A stretch of DNA of 64,000 bases from Echinostoma caproni (taxonomy: Eukaryota; Platyhelminthes; Trematoda; Plagiorchiida; Echinostomatidae), in NCBI GenBank assembly GCA_900618425.1, contig UZAN01039861.1, positions 6,607 to 70,606 of the forward strand, written 5' to 3'. Shown here piece after piece: positions 35,615-48,464 of this stretch (within the stretch, counting starts at the first letter, position 1; each line of letters begins with the position of its first letter). Under the pieces are notes generated by a model that had not been told where the DNA came from, ran no database searches, and saw only the letters and a program-made list of their open reading frames with translations. Position numbers and translations under genes: made by a program.

Positions 35615-38443
35615 TCCACTTCATTCCGCGGTGAATGTCACCAACTTATCATCTCGTTGGTCGGATTTTCGAATCTCACAATTACCGCTGGTTCTTCCCT
35701 CATTTTCTATACATTATATGACAGTCTCCCCCCCCCCTCTTTTCCTATAATCCTATATATGCAGTAATATGAAGTGAAATGAAATGAACTTGAAATAAAG
35801 TTGCAAATCGACATTTGATCTGATCCTGGATATACAAAATCTAAACACAGAAGATGATTAGACATTCGATATTCCGAATCGTTACCAACTCCAGGTGTTT
35901 ACACAGTCGATCGTGTCCACTGCATGATACTTGAAGTCTGTGCATGCATCTCTATCCACTTCCGCCTGACCAGCTGGGCAACCAAAAAGGCCTATTTCCA
36001 GTCCACTCACCACCTAGCTGTGTTCTTATCAGTTCCTAGCACTAGAAATCAAACTATGAAGGGCACATCTGGTCACGTTGTGGTTGGGTGCGGCTGCGTT
36101 AAACGTCATCGTGACATCGGGGATGACTGGACTGGACCGGACGGGTCCCGCCCACAGCATCCTTTTACTCGCTCCGTCGGTTCTGTCGATTGTGGAACGA
36201 TCGAAAACGTGAGTCACAAACTACAAATTGGGAAAATACTGGAACATATTCGTCCATCCACAACAGAGGAATGCACGCGATGTGAGCCAGTGACCCCCTA
36301 GTCTGCTTGCACGGATGAATAAACATATACACGAGAAATGACATTCCAGTTAACCAATTTTTTTAGATTAAAACGCCTGATATGTTGACGACACACACTT
36401 TGTTATTAACGATCGACCCAAGTTACTTGTTTCAGAAATGTCTTCTCGTAACGTAATTATTCTTCTCGCCCATTATTCCACCACATCCCAGTTAGAGAAT
36501 CAACCCGGATTAAATCTCCTCGTTTTCATACCAACACACCAGGAACTCCCTATCAGCCTCTTATAAATAACAATCTGATGGCTTGAAAATGAATTCGCTG
36601 GAAACACGTTAGCCTAAGCTCTGTATTTACTGTTCGATAATGTTGAGGGGAAAAATAAACACAATGATTTCTAACTCTCATGAGTCACACTTATTCTCGT
36701 CCACCCAAATGCATAGTCCACTAACCCCATCGACCAATCAAAGTCACACATACCAAAAACAGTCGAGAAGTTCAATGCACTTTTTCTATATTTATGTATG
36801 TGTACTAGCCAAGGAACGAAGTTATTGAAAACAAGGGTGTTCACCATTTCGGGTTTTTCGCGAAACCAACTTTATTTATCCAAAACAATTGTGAACCTAG
36901 TTCATGTTGGTGCCAATCCTTGGTGCCGAGGGAAAACCGCCTCGTTGTAGGTAACAGAATTGTTCATGCACAGAAATATGGTACCCATTTAGTCTTCCTC
37001 CATGATTAAACATCTCATCGGGAAAAACAATGACCATTAGAACCCATTCCTGTAGAAATCAAAAGTACGCGTATATGCTAGTTTGGTCTACCAAACACGC
37101 TCCCCCGTCATTTACAATAAGTTCTCGTAAATTGCGATGATCGTTGATAGAGTTAGTTTCTTGCGACTCCTCAGCAAAACCTCCTTTCATGTTCATTCTG
37201 CATTTCAATTCGTAGACAATCGAGTTCAGAAACAAGATCAACAGCTGTGTGCGTACCTGAACGTTTTGATGCTCTCATATTTATTCGCCTTTTATTATTG
37301 TCCGGTAATCAAGCAATATTTTAATCACAACATTTGGTAAGGCTTTAAAATCTCACCTCCACTTCATTATATCCCGAAATTGGAGTAGCGCTGTATAACT
37401 ACTTTGCGTTAATTGCTTCGTGCCTTTTGGTTGCTATAACAACGAACAAAGTGCAAATAAAGTAATGCCGGCCAATGAATATAGTCGTGTATATCATACA
37501 TCAATCAAATTTTGGAAAAGTGTTAGTTGCAGAAATGCAAAAAGCACATTCACAGAAGTTTTTGAGGACGTGGGAAAAAGTACTGAAGCAAAGAGCGAGT
37601 CACTTTGGGTTGAAAAAATATATATAACTCGCATATCAGTGATACAGGTTTTATTCTGGGCTCGAAAACCTGCCATATTTATCTGGTGTTATAATTAAAC
37701 GAGAACAATACCAAGCAGTTGCTGGTTTTCCAGAGCTAACCTAGGTACATGCTAACGTTGAGGATGCATTTATCAAAAAAATAGTTAAGCTTGTCATTGA
37801 TTTGGTGTTAAGCATGTTTTCTATCCCAGACTGGGAGCGGGGCCGGGGTGGATCATCGGTTACACTGTCATTGCGTCAAGTCGACATTTACACCAAACAC
37901 TTTGCATATGAACTCCAGTTATTCTATGCAGACCTAAACTTTTGAATAGTTACGGCTCTATTGTTCGTGGTAATAGTTTTACTTGTCTTATAAGATCGCC
38001 AGAGAGATTTTTAGAACACTGTGACTGTTTTTTTGTTTCCTTATACGATGTACAGACTCATCTGTTGTGGTGCAGGATGAAAACATGCTCGCCTAATCTG
38101 GATGAAACTGACAGACAGCAACCAAGTCCCGATTAAATTTAATGCCCAGCTAGACATGTTTAATCTGGTAATTGCATCTTGTCGCTCTGTCAGTAAACAG
38201 AGCATTGTCAAAATCTCCCCTATCATTCACGTCAAGTGCAATCACAGACATTTGAACAGAAAGCTGAGTTGTAAAGGTTTGTGGTGAATCGTTTTTTGAC
38301 ACTGCATCGGACCGTTGACAAGATTGATTTTTACGTTGTCCTTAAATCTGTCTGCATTCTACTACGATTTGATTGATTTCTCAAGCTTTTTCTGTCCCGA
38401 GAACCTCTGTAGGTATGTAGGAACCGTATAGCCTCAAGTGTAC
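35615..38443. other. Unannotated sequence up to the large gap
   Basis: No recognised gene. A C-run lies at 35728-35738. The plus frame 35924-36301 (125 codons, relatively GC-rich) has no known domain, and its minus-strand counterpart is equally open, so I do not call it. Confidence 0.4.
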
Positions 38444-39358
38444 NNNNNNNNNNNNNNNNNNNNNNNNNNNNNNNNNNNNNNNNNNNNNNNNNNNNNNNNN
38501 NNNNNNNNNNNNNNNNNNNNNNNNNNNNNNNNNNNNNNNNNNNNNNNNNNNNNNNNNNNNNNNNNNNNNNNNNNNNNNNNNNNNNNNNNNNNNNNNNNNN
38601 NNNNNNNNNNNNNNNNNNNNNNNNNNNNNNNNNNNNNNNNNNNNNNNNNNNNNNNNNNNNNNNNNNNNNNNNNNNNNNNNNNNNNNNNNNNNNNNNNNNN
38701 NNNNNNNNNNNNNNNNNNNNNNNNNNNNNNNNNNNNNNNNNNNNNNNNNNNNNNNNNNNNNNNNNNNNNNNNNNNNNNNNNNNNNNNNNNNNNNNNNNNN
38801 NNNNNNNNNNNNNNNNNNNNNNNNNNNNNNNNNNNNNNNNNNNNNNNNNNNNNNNNNNNNNNNNNNNNNNNNNNNNNNNNNNNNNNNNNNNNNNNNNNNN
38901 NNNNNNNNNNNNNNNNNNNNNNNNNNNNNNNNNNNNNNNNNNNNNNNNNNNNNNNNNNNNNNNNNNNNNNNNNNNNNNNNNNNNNNNNNNNNNNNNNNNN
39001 NNNNNNNNNNNNNNNNNNNNNNNNNNNNNNNNNNNNNNNNNNNNNNNNNNNNNNNNNNNNNNNNNNNNNNNNNNNNNNNNNNNNNNNNNNNNNNNNNNNN
39101 NNNNNNNNNNNNNNNNNNNNNNNNNNNNNNNNNNNNNNNNNNNNNNNNNNNNNNNNNNNNNNNNNNNNNNNNNNNNNNNNNNNNNNNNNNNNNNNNNNNN
39201 NNNNNNNNNNNNNNNNNNNNNNNNNNNNNNNNNNNNNNNNNNNNNNNNNNNNNNNNNNNNNNNNNNNNNNNNNNNNNNNNNNNNNNNNNNNNNNNNNNNN
39301 NNNNNNNNNNNNNNNNNNNNNNNNNNNNNNNNNNNNNNNNNNNNNNNNNNNNNNNNNN
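38444..39358. other. Assembly gap (915 N)
   Basis: Run of N. The long frames spanning it are artefacts. Confidence 0.99.
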
Positions 39359-39447
39359 TAACGCGTAATCCGGACAAAAGTCACGGTGCCACTTGACCCC
39401 ATCTGAGAATGGGAGTTAGTATGACAGACGACGAATCATTGAGCTCG

Positions 39448-39483
39448 CCACATACACACATACACGGAGACACACACACACAT
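39448..39483. repeat. CA-rich low-complexity stretch
   Basis: Imperfect ACACAC run interrupted by a GGAGA. Confidence 0.8.
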
Positions 39484-39542
39484 GATGAAATATCCGTTAA
39501 CTTGTGATTATTCCTTTGAGTCATTTGATTGTAAAAACCTTC

Positions 39543-39580
39543 CTTGAGAAAGTTTACCCACGGTAACCGAAACGTCGGCG
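39543..39580 (+). ncRNA. Hammerhead-like element (GAAACGTC type)
   Basis: CTTGAGA is followed by a stem-loop GTTTACC-CAC-GGTAAC (one bulge) and then CGAAACGTCGG (39568-39578). The GAAACGTC ending is the minimal stem III typical of PLE hammerheads. GTCGG can also pair with CCGAC at 39595-39599. The first box fits CUGANGA only with one insertion and one deletion, so this is either a decayed ribozyme or a mimic. It lies 185 bp after the large gap, so the parent element may be hidden there. Confidence 0.4.
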
Positions 39581-39731
39581 AATATAATTCTCTACCGACA
39601 TCGCTGTGTTATTAACTCTATCACTTTCACAATTCAACTATTCTTCCCCAGCAAAGTTACCCGCCCTTCCTTGTTTACTTCCGAATGAACATCTTCTCAA
39701 ATCTTTAACACATATACCCGCTATTGGGAAA

Positions 39732-39842
39732 ATGTTTGTGCGGCGTAACCCCTTTCAGGTGATAGTCTTTCTTTCGACCATTTGTTTATCCCTAATTTAT
39801 GCATCTCCCTACCGGTACTACACACCGGTCACAGAAGAATAA
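39732..39842 (+). CDS. Possible small secreted peptide or first-exon fragment (36 codons)
   Basis: An ATG frame ends at TAA (39840-39842). It begins with MFVRRN, followed by a hydrophobic run VIVFLSTICLSLIYA and a short polar end SPYRYYTPVTEE. The layout (basic start, hydrophobic core, A-S-P junction) resembles a signal peptide plus a very short mature peptide. No homologue is known to me, and chance hydrophobic frames are common in AT-rich DNA. Confidence 0.15.
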   Translation: MFVRRNPFQVIVFLSTICLSLIYASPYRYYTPVTEE

Positions 39843-39844
39843 TT

Positions 39845-42800
39845 TCTACTATCCTCATTGGTCTTTCTGACTGTTTGAATCCTTCAAATGTATTGATGTC
39901 TGAGTAGTATTGAAAAATGTTTTCACTTCACTTCAACTTGTCCGCTTTATTTCTGCTGGTTTCATTGACAAAGAATTGCAAATTAATCTGCAGGTTCCTT
40001 TAGTTTACATCCATCGGCAGAGGCCTTTCCACGCATTCGTCTCATTCTCTCAATAGATCAAGGTATGAGATAGGTTTTACAGAAAATTGTATCTGATACC
40101 AGTCATCCTAACCCCCATGTGTACTCACCGTAAACTCGCGCATCAACCTCGGTAAAAAATGCATCCACGGCAGTGCCATTCGTTGCTAGAGTCTTATACA
40201 GCACTGCGCTTACATGCCACGAATCGATGGTACGATCGACTAACCAACCTTTTTTTTCTGAATCGCCGCTTTACCCTTATGTACTAGTTCTTCATCGTTC
40301 ATACATCATTTGAATAGAGCAAATATTTTGCCTCTATTGAAATTAGAACAAAAAATATTTTATCTCTCCCTGTTGGATCACTTGATGTGTGTTTGACTGA
40401 ATTCAGCTATATATACTCGTGAATCGATAAATAGTAAGGAATGCACATGCTGGGGTTGATTCATCAACTATTCATTCACATTTTGCCAAATAATGTTTGT
40501 TCTTCACTCGTCTGATCGATTGTTATAAAGATTATTAAAAATAAATGCGAGTGAAATTTCGAAATTTCTTATCCTATCCCAAGTTATTCCAGTTTCTTGT
40601 CATTATTTATTCTGCCTTCAAGCGTTACTCAAGGTCTTCAGACCCCCTTTGTTCACCAGACAAAGGTGTTCCGTCTTTGCCTCTTCTGAGCTCGATTCGA
40701 TTCCAACGATCAATGTGTATCTCTCGTCCGCGATCGCGTATCCCTATAATTTAAACGACAATCTCTGTGCTTGGTGGCCCTAACTACAGACTGGTTCTGG
40801 GGTCATTCCGATGGACTGAAAAACTGCCTCCGGTAGAATGATTCACCAGTCCTATGCATATGTCACCATGTGTTACCATGTGTGCGTGAAATTCCATTGG
40901 GGATTATCTAAATAGTTCTCTCTCTCGGGACACCAGACCGGAGTATTTACTCGTTTCATGAAACATTTGTTTACAAACGACTTGCTTACTAAGCTTTTGT
41001 GGAAACGGGTCCCGTTGCTTGAAGGCTAGAGAAAACTTTTGGATGCTGTTACCTAATGACATTTATATCGGACCTGTGTCCGGCACTCACGTGATATTGC
41101 CTATGCACAGGGTGCTTGAGAAATTGGCATAATCAATGACCTAACCTTCATACTGGGAGGAATCAGCATACACAGGAGGAACATTTGATAAAGTCCAATT
41201 CAGGACAGTATGCGTTTCATGTGGTTGTGCCAATGCTCTTCTGGGGCGATTTCGACAACCATGACACTTTCCACAATCGTCATGATCACTGTTCTCTTAA
41301 TTTTGTGTAATGAATCAATAATGTCGGAATCCTTTCCAGCAGTTCAACATTCAACGCAAGCAACTGATTATCGTTAACTATTTTCTAAACATGAGATAAA
41401 CACTATGCCACACAGAGCAGGGAAAAACTTGAGCTAGGAAGCGCTGTGCGGCTGCTGTTTCATCATTGGTTTGCCTTGTCTGCAGGGGCAATTCAGTCGA
41501 ACCAAATGAGGACAGAACCTGACAGAGTGATTGCAAATATTCCATCAATTTGACAAAAAACATTGAATGTATTATCAAGGTTTAGCTCTGCTATTTCAAT
41601 GAGTCCGCTCTCGTTTGAAAATAAATTTAGGAACCACCCATACAAAAAACAGAACATCTTTTAATGTGAAATTGAGCGTTACGCTTTAAACAACCAAAGC
41701 TCGCTTTACGAGACGATGAAACCGCTTCTTTATAATTTCGGATAGCCTCATTTGGTGAATGAGAAACCAGCAATCAACTTTCAAGTGGTACCATGTAATG
41801 CGTTTGACCGTAAATACGTCTGTACATTCGCAGTATCTCATATTTCAGCGAGACACTATATCAAACAGCCAATTTTAAACAACCGGCACTTAGATAGCTA
41901 AAGTTGGAAACTATTTGCGTACAAATTTGTCAGAAAGCCGGGACACGGAACTGTCAGTCAATTGGTGTGAAAACGTTTGACAGAACGTCAGAGAGAATGG
42001 AACAAAGAAGGCACCAAGTGAACTCGTAATATGTATATCCGTAATCAGTCCAGGTGAAACGTGATCGATTTATTGTACCGTGGACTCGCAAATATTGGAA
42101 TATGCAACGAATGTATTTCTGGGATGAGTTCTCCTTAGTTTATTTCGTTTAAACTGTTGGGTTTCTCTTATTCGGTAAACTTTGTCATGGACGAAAATGA
42201 GGACACCGTATTTCAGTGTATAATGAACCATGAAAATAGCAACCGCAAATGGACTTTTTAGATCTTGTTCTGTTTATGCATCATACCTCATGCATTGAAC
42301 GCGTTGGTTGATCACGGATTCCCTGATGGTTTGTTGTTGCATTCTGAATCCGCGAGAAAGCAAAGCAATATATAATAGACCACTTTCCATAGCAAAACGT
42401 ATTCTGCATTCACGATTGAGTTGCGTTCTCTCGGTATTAATTCTCATCCTATGATGCAATATTTGTCCGTATTTACATGGTACAACAGTACTTTTAACCA
42501 ACAGACATCTGACTGCATTTCGTACAAGCCCAGGTGATGGTTGCGAGATAAAAAGACAAGTTAGGTAACCCATTTAGCGGAGAAAATTTGAGAGGAGGAC
42601 AGAGGATTCATTTTTCTCGCATTTATGCTTGAGAAAGGCAAAATACCGCACAGAGTAGTGTGAACGGAATTCCGGGTGGTAAGAAACCCGAAGTATGGAT
42701 GTAATTTTTCAAATCCCACACTAACCGTTCACTGAGTTCCGTGAATCTGTACCGTATTGTTAATTTGATATGAGAATACAAGCAGGAAAAATGTGTCTAA

Positions 42801-43535
42801 CGCTTTGCCCACAAATGCAACAGTCACGCGTAGTTGCTTCAAGTTCATTGTGATCAGACGAAAGTTTGGTAAAGTATTTCTGCTCTATAACAGGAACTTT
42901 ACAGTGAGGCACTACAGACTGCCAAGAACTATGTAAAAGTATTCCATTCGGCATTTATTTCAGGTACTTCAAAGAGTAGTTTTTTTATCGGGGATAGTTC
43001 ATGCATAAAAACCTAAATTTGGTAGAAACAATCCTATCCGTCGAAGAGGAAGACATGGAAAATTGAAGAAACTGTACAAGAAGAAGTTCGTTCTGCCCCA
43101 ATGTTGCATTCGCAGCTCAGTAGCCTTCAGATCTGTTTCAGAGAGATGAAGAGATGGAACAATAAACATTTTATGGACGCCGAAATACCCAGCGGTAACG
43201 ACTCAACAAACGATAGCTGGTTAAAGGATAAGAATGACACAGCTAAATCAAAATGAGTTGAATGTGACAAATCAGTGAGGATCACATGAGCTCAACTTTT
43301 CACATGGTCGGATATTGTGGTTACTCATTTTTGTGATAATTGAATTGATACGAATGAGATAACTGGGACTCTTTTGCGAATTCGTTGTATAAATGAGGTG
43401 TGGGCTGCTTGGAAAGGAATTGACATAACTTGGGGACATCGAAGGAAAATAGTCTCTGTTCGTGAAGGTTATTCAGAATGGGAGAATAATTCCATTCGTG
43501 GATGCACTTCAAGACACCTGATAAAATTTCATAGG
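39845..43535. other. Unannotated sequence
   Basis: No gene or repeat recognised over about 3.7 kb. Confidence 0.45.
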
Positions 43536-43587
43536 GAGAGTTCATCATGAATAGAGCAAAATGAAGCCTGAACTGAAAAGCTAAAAA

Positions 43588-43632
43588 TCACTACATATCT
43601 ATTTCGACCGAGTTGGGTTTCATCGGCATGGG
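43588..43632 (-). ncRNA. Decayed hammerhead motif
   Basis: Minus strand: CCGATGA (U4 to C), AACC, CAACTC, GGTC with pairing ACC/GGT, an intact GAAA, then TAGATATG where ACAGCTGTC is expected, and AGTGAT for stem I. Cleavage site and stem I are lost. It is recognised by alignment to 29241-29285. Confidence 0.55.
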
Positions 43633-43685
43633 GATCGAACCCGGGACCTCAGAAGCATAACGCATGCATGCCACCCACTCGGCCA
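43631..43685 (-). promoter_or_regulatory. tRNA-like internal pol III promoter
   Basis: A box TGGCCGAGTGGG (complement at 43674-43685) and B box GGGTTCGATCCC (complement at 43631-43642) fit the tRNA consensus almost perfectly. This is the best-preserved promoter of the family in the window. Confidence 0.8.
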
Positions 43686-43884
43686 CCGGCAGCCAATCAA
43701 ACCGTTTCTGATTTTGAATATTCACGATAAAGTACAATCCATCTTTGTGAGCTTGTTGCGGTCGACGGACTTAACTTATCTTAGCACTAACCTCCAGGGT
43801 TGTGACTCGGTTTCGAAACCTTCACAACCTGACAACTTGTTATGTGAGAGGAGTGGAGGATTTGATTTGATTAGCTAATGAAGT

Positions 43885-46800
43885 CGTGGACAATATACTT
43901 TTTCCTTTACTTCATTCAATGGAATATTGTGAAAATAATGTGATTGTCGCAAGTGTTTTACAGAAGAGATACCGAGGGAACATGCAGAATACGGAAGGTG
44001 GAGCAGATTGCTGTGCCTATACAGTGCTTGACACTCGTGTCAAGTTATTTTGTTTGAAAACATTGCATCATTAGCTGAAATAACATTTTCCGCGCTTCTG
44101 TTCATTTCAATTATGACTATGTTTTTTTCCGGATGTTTTAATTCACATTCCGCACTGTCTCGCACCAATTCGTCACTAGGAAATTACCTAACAACTGTTG
44201 TTGTTTCGATGATACGTTGTTGGATCGAAGTACCGAATCTTATGTGCGTCCTATTCCATTATTTTTCCCAGTACTTCTATTTGATACAAAATACAGATCG
44301 TTTTCATAGTGATAATTACATAACATTTTGTAAATCATGACTTTCGTTGCCACCATGTGATCATATATTAATGTAGAAGCTTGAGAATGAGCAATCGAAA
44401 AGAATTCTTCGTTTCACTGGTCTTTTCAATTACATAACTGACAAAATGTTTCAATTATTCATAAACATAATTTTTAACTGCGGATAGTGAACTGGTCCCT
44501 TGCGTATCTGTCCACAATTCTCAATGTGAAAGCATACTGCACAGTCCGATTTTTCTAATGAATATTCTCTTTATCGTACGAAATTTTTACATGGAAGCAA
44601 CCGTGATGGTTTGAAGCATTTCAGGGTTGCATTGGTCAAGCGATCAAATTTACCACTATATTCGTTAGAAGTGTCTCACCTTCAACTCTTTTCAACACCG
44701 TCAAACAGCCCCATTTTCGTGTGCACTCAGACAGTTGTGATTGATCGATCGATTCCTCCTTCTGGGAAAGTGACCAACTCATTAGATAAACTACGAGATA
44801 CTTGGCTCGTATGCGCGGCAGGATGTCCTCCGTGAACGAATACACCAGACAACCGCAAGTGGGCTGAGTCTAGATGTGTATTGAAACCGTCGACAGACAG
44901 GATGTTGTTCGTAGAGGGGGTCGATTGATAATCTGTAAGAGAGGAAAATGCGGACACCATGAACCAAAAGGTCCAGTGAGACATAAACACGACTCACACT
45001 CGAACGGAATGGTAAATTGCTAAGGTCGTTATAACACAATAAAACAATGAGGGACTAGATTATTCTTGAAAGTATCATTTCTTTCAGAAATCGTCAGTAC
45101 CGCTTTTGGTTGAATGCACTCTAACACGAGAGAGTGTATGTGTTCAGTTTGACGCACTACTGACTCGATTCAAGTATAAGGCCCTAATTCAAAGCGGTTC
45201 TTGTCGCAAGCACGTGATCCATTGCTCATTTTTTTTCCTGTCTTTGAACGTACCAGATTACAGCAGATACCATGCAGGTGCCGAAACCCCTTTCCATGTC
45301 ACGTCGCAGAGGAGTCTGACTTTTTCATCTAATAATCATGTGATGCATCTGTTAAGGTAATTTATACTTTGACTGGTTACTCACCTCCTCATAAAGACCT
45401 ACTCATCCCAGGACTCCATGGAGTATAACTCATATGGGAAAGTAACTGGTCATGTAACAAAAGTTGAATTCAATAGATTATGAGAGGTACAATGAACATT
45501 TACCTCTAACTTCACTTAAAAATAATGCAGGTTGAATGTCTTTCAGAATCAGCCCACCGAATAGTATTTATATTTGGCTCTAGAAATTTGGTATTAGGTC
45601 AATTGTGCATTTTACACGAGTGTAAAATTCAGGGGATAGTACTGTGATGCTCAACACTTGTAGCAGCCACAACAACAGCAATAGTGTCAAAAAAAATTTA
45701 CTTTGCACCTGATCAGCATAATTTTCTTCTTGTTGGTCTCTAAATTAAGTTTAAGTGATTGATTTAGTGCTACAAGTTGATGATCTCTTCAGAAAATCAA
45801 AATATCTTTCATTGTTCGTTTCGGAAAAAGCATGGGCAAGCCTGGCTATCTCCATTTGTACTTGGAATTGTCTTCTCCTTATTGTACCACACAAAGATTT
45901 GGATACTTCCATTTCCATTGTCCGTGGAGTTATGGAAGTGAATACAGTAATGTATGCTCCTTCTCCTCGCCCCTGTAAGCCTAAACATGGCCATAACATT
46001 TATCTGAAGTCTCATATTGTCTTCTTGCTTGAGTTTGAACTAATGGGTCGATTATTGATTGACTTTCAAATGAAGCACACAGCAACTTTCTCGCATGACT
46101 GACCCCAAATTGATTCAAGGTGACCTCAAGAATATCTGAAAGTTGTTCGCTAAACGCAGATTTGGTTCTATATACATCTTGATACAAGCGTAAAAATAAA
46201 ATGAGTGAGTAATGACAGGCGCGCTTAGTTCGTGAACGTTTACACTGGTACGCTTACCGTTAGTTATGCTGTCTGAGATACATGCACTCCAGTGACGATA
46301 TATTGTCGATTCATTGGTGAGGTTGACAACATTCTCTTAAGAATCACAGAATTGCGTATAGCAAGATAAGCAGGCAACACATTTTTGAGAAGAAGAATAC
46401 TGAGTGATCTCCTAGTCCCCTTTATACCACAAAGGAATGTCGTATCTGCATTTTGCTCAAGTAACAGGTTCTTACGAACGGTGTTATCCGAATGAGTGTG
46501 GTTAGATCTTTCCGACGACCCGGAGTTACTAATTTCAACTGCATAGTCTTTGGCAAGTGTGATGCGATCAATGTTTAAACCGTGAAATGATTTCCTGTGA
46601 ACCCTGACCTTAAAAAAGGGTAGGAAATAACTGTAGCTGCTGTGTTCCCGTGGTTTTAAGAAATGATAATCCAGTTCGTAGTCCAAAATGAAAGAGCGAC
46701 AACTACACACAGACCATGAATTCACCTGAACGACGGTGAAGAATGTATAATTGATGCAACGAAGTCATTCAGTCTATTTGTTGGTTGCCGACGTTGCGAC

Positions 46801-48455
46801 TGAGAAGAATACGAGGGAGAGAGAGAAATTGACCTTCTATGTGGAGGACTGTCGTATCAGTGCAGGGGTATCCATCTAGTTTTTGGTATGCGCCTGATAC
46901 TCACCTTTGCATCCTCTTGTTCCGAGAAGCTGCTCTCCGAGACAGGAAGACAAGTAATGTTTGAGTGCAACCTAAACATGTAAAAGAGGCTTAGTTAGAT
47001 AGTACTCTTCTGCCTTGCAGATTGTACTTGATTGTGCCAAGTGTGTATCCTCCAATGGAAAAGCCAACTGTATTGGAAACGCTATCTCTTATCGCATTCC
47101 CATTAAACTTCCAAGAATTTCGGGGAGGGCGGGATCGGTGAACTCCGATGTGCAGTGCCCACGACCTACTTGGTTCACGGCATTTCGCTGTGGACCCGGG
47201 ATTGGGTCTTTATCTGCACCGAATACAGCAAATACCGCCATGTATGGAAAACAACCATACTGTATGCTTGACCTATCTTTTCTATCAAGACAGTAGTGCG
47301 AAAAAATGAAATGTACTCTATAGTGAGAATTTCGCCTGTCCATCCAAAAGCTTGCAGTTTGAGATATAAAGCATTCATCACGAGTTCCAAAACCCTATGA
47401 GGTGATCTGTGGAGGCAATTGTACAAACTTCCATGATAAATAACGCTGTTGTGAGTCATTTACCAATGGAATGAATCCCTCAGTGCATTCTTCATCCTTA
47501 TATAATTAAAAACGTAAGAATGGCCCTTTGAATTGAGTAAATTTCATCTTATCTATCAGCGCTTCAAATTATTCGTCCCATTGGTTGTGATATCACTATA
47601 GGATACGTGATTTGCCATATAGGATTTCAGCTAATGCTTCAATTTAGCAATAAATGCACAAAAATTGTATTTCTTCTTTAAAAATGCAGGTCGACATGCA
47701 AATCTAACCAAAATTTCCCAGTTGTTTGTTTTACGCAACCGATTGGTTCCTTTTGCAAACTTGGCATTACCAACTCCGATTCCATTGTGTGTCACCAGAT
47801 CAGGTTCATGTGTGTATGTGTGATTGATTGTGACTCCGGGTGGGGGTGGATGGCAGGAGAATAGGGTGTTTCAAAAGAGTCAGTCATTTGTTGTGAAGCT
47901 CTATCCCCGCCTGTTCCAGTAGTGTTTTCAAGCGAATAGTTTTATTTATGTACACTGGCTATCACTATTCAGGATTTACTCCATGCATACAAAAGTTTAC
48001 AACTCCTAATTCCACCTCAGTTGGATCGATAGGGATTGTGTTTTGTATATAATCATCAATCTGTTTGGATGCATTTGTGAAGAAATCGGACAACCTCAAA
48101 ATCTGGAACACGTTTGTTCCTATGTGTGACGAAGATACAAATATTCATTGATTAGAAATCACCGTCCTTCAGGCTTCACCTTCAAGCATAATCCTCAGCT
48201 CTTTCTCAATTCTTCCAACTAATCAATATAAGTTATCCCATACCACTGCTCACAAACAGCTGAGTTAAATGTGGATTACTAACCCAGTCTAGGTGATTTG
48301 TGGCCGTGGAAGACCTGATTTGGTGGGAGGCTTTTGATTGCAGTTAACATACGGTCAACTGTCTTCCTTCGTTGCTATCGGGCCAAAATTAACTGACGGA
48401 CTATCAATAAAGATGAATCTTGAATAAACATCAATTGAGCTTTCTCTTCAGCCCT
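43885..48455. other. Unannotated sequence
   Basis: No recognised gene in 4.5 kb. The longest plausible frame, minus 46264-46725 (153 codons), has no domain I know. It reads like an old element or chance frame, and no supporting splice structure was found. The frames at 45751-46102 overlap on both strands. Confidence 0.4.
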
Positions 48456-48464
48456 GGCATTAGT

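Larger units (their letters stand above)
43540..43880 (-). mobile_element. tRNA-hammerhead retroposon, diverged copy
   Basis: Same order as the 29161 locus on the minus strand. A CAACAAGCTCACAAAGATGG leader (complement at 43741-43760) is followed by an excellent pol III promoter (43631-43685), a decayed hammerhead (43588-43632) and TTTTCAGTTCAGGCTTC. Beyond the leader, on the plus side, is a second hammerhead-like GACTCGGTTTCGAAACC at 43804-43820, in the position of the inverted arm of the 29 kb copy. The plus end carries TGGAGGATTTGATT (43853-43866), which also occurs at the other end of the 29 kb locus (29165-29178). Two independent copies sharing promoter, ribozyme and leader make this a real family. 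Confidence 0.65.

Noticed and set aside
35924..36301. 125-codon plus frame
   Set aside because: The opposite strand is also open over part of it, and no domain is visible.
38331..39402. Frames of 307-348 codons across the large N run
   Set aside because: They consist almost wholly of unknown bases; the flanks give no coding evidence.
46264..46725. 153-codon minus frame
   Set aside because: No recognisable domain, no splice context, composition like the background; not called as a gene.
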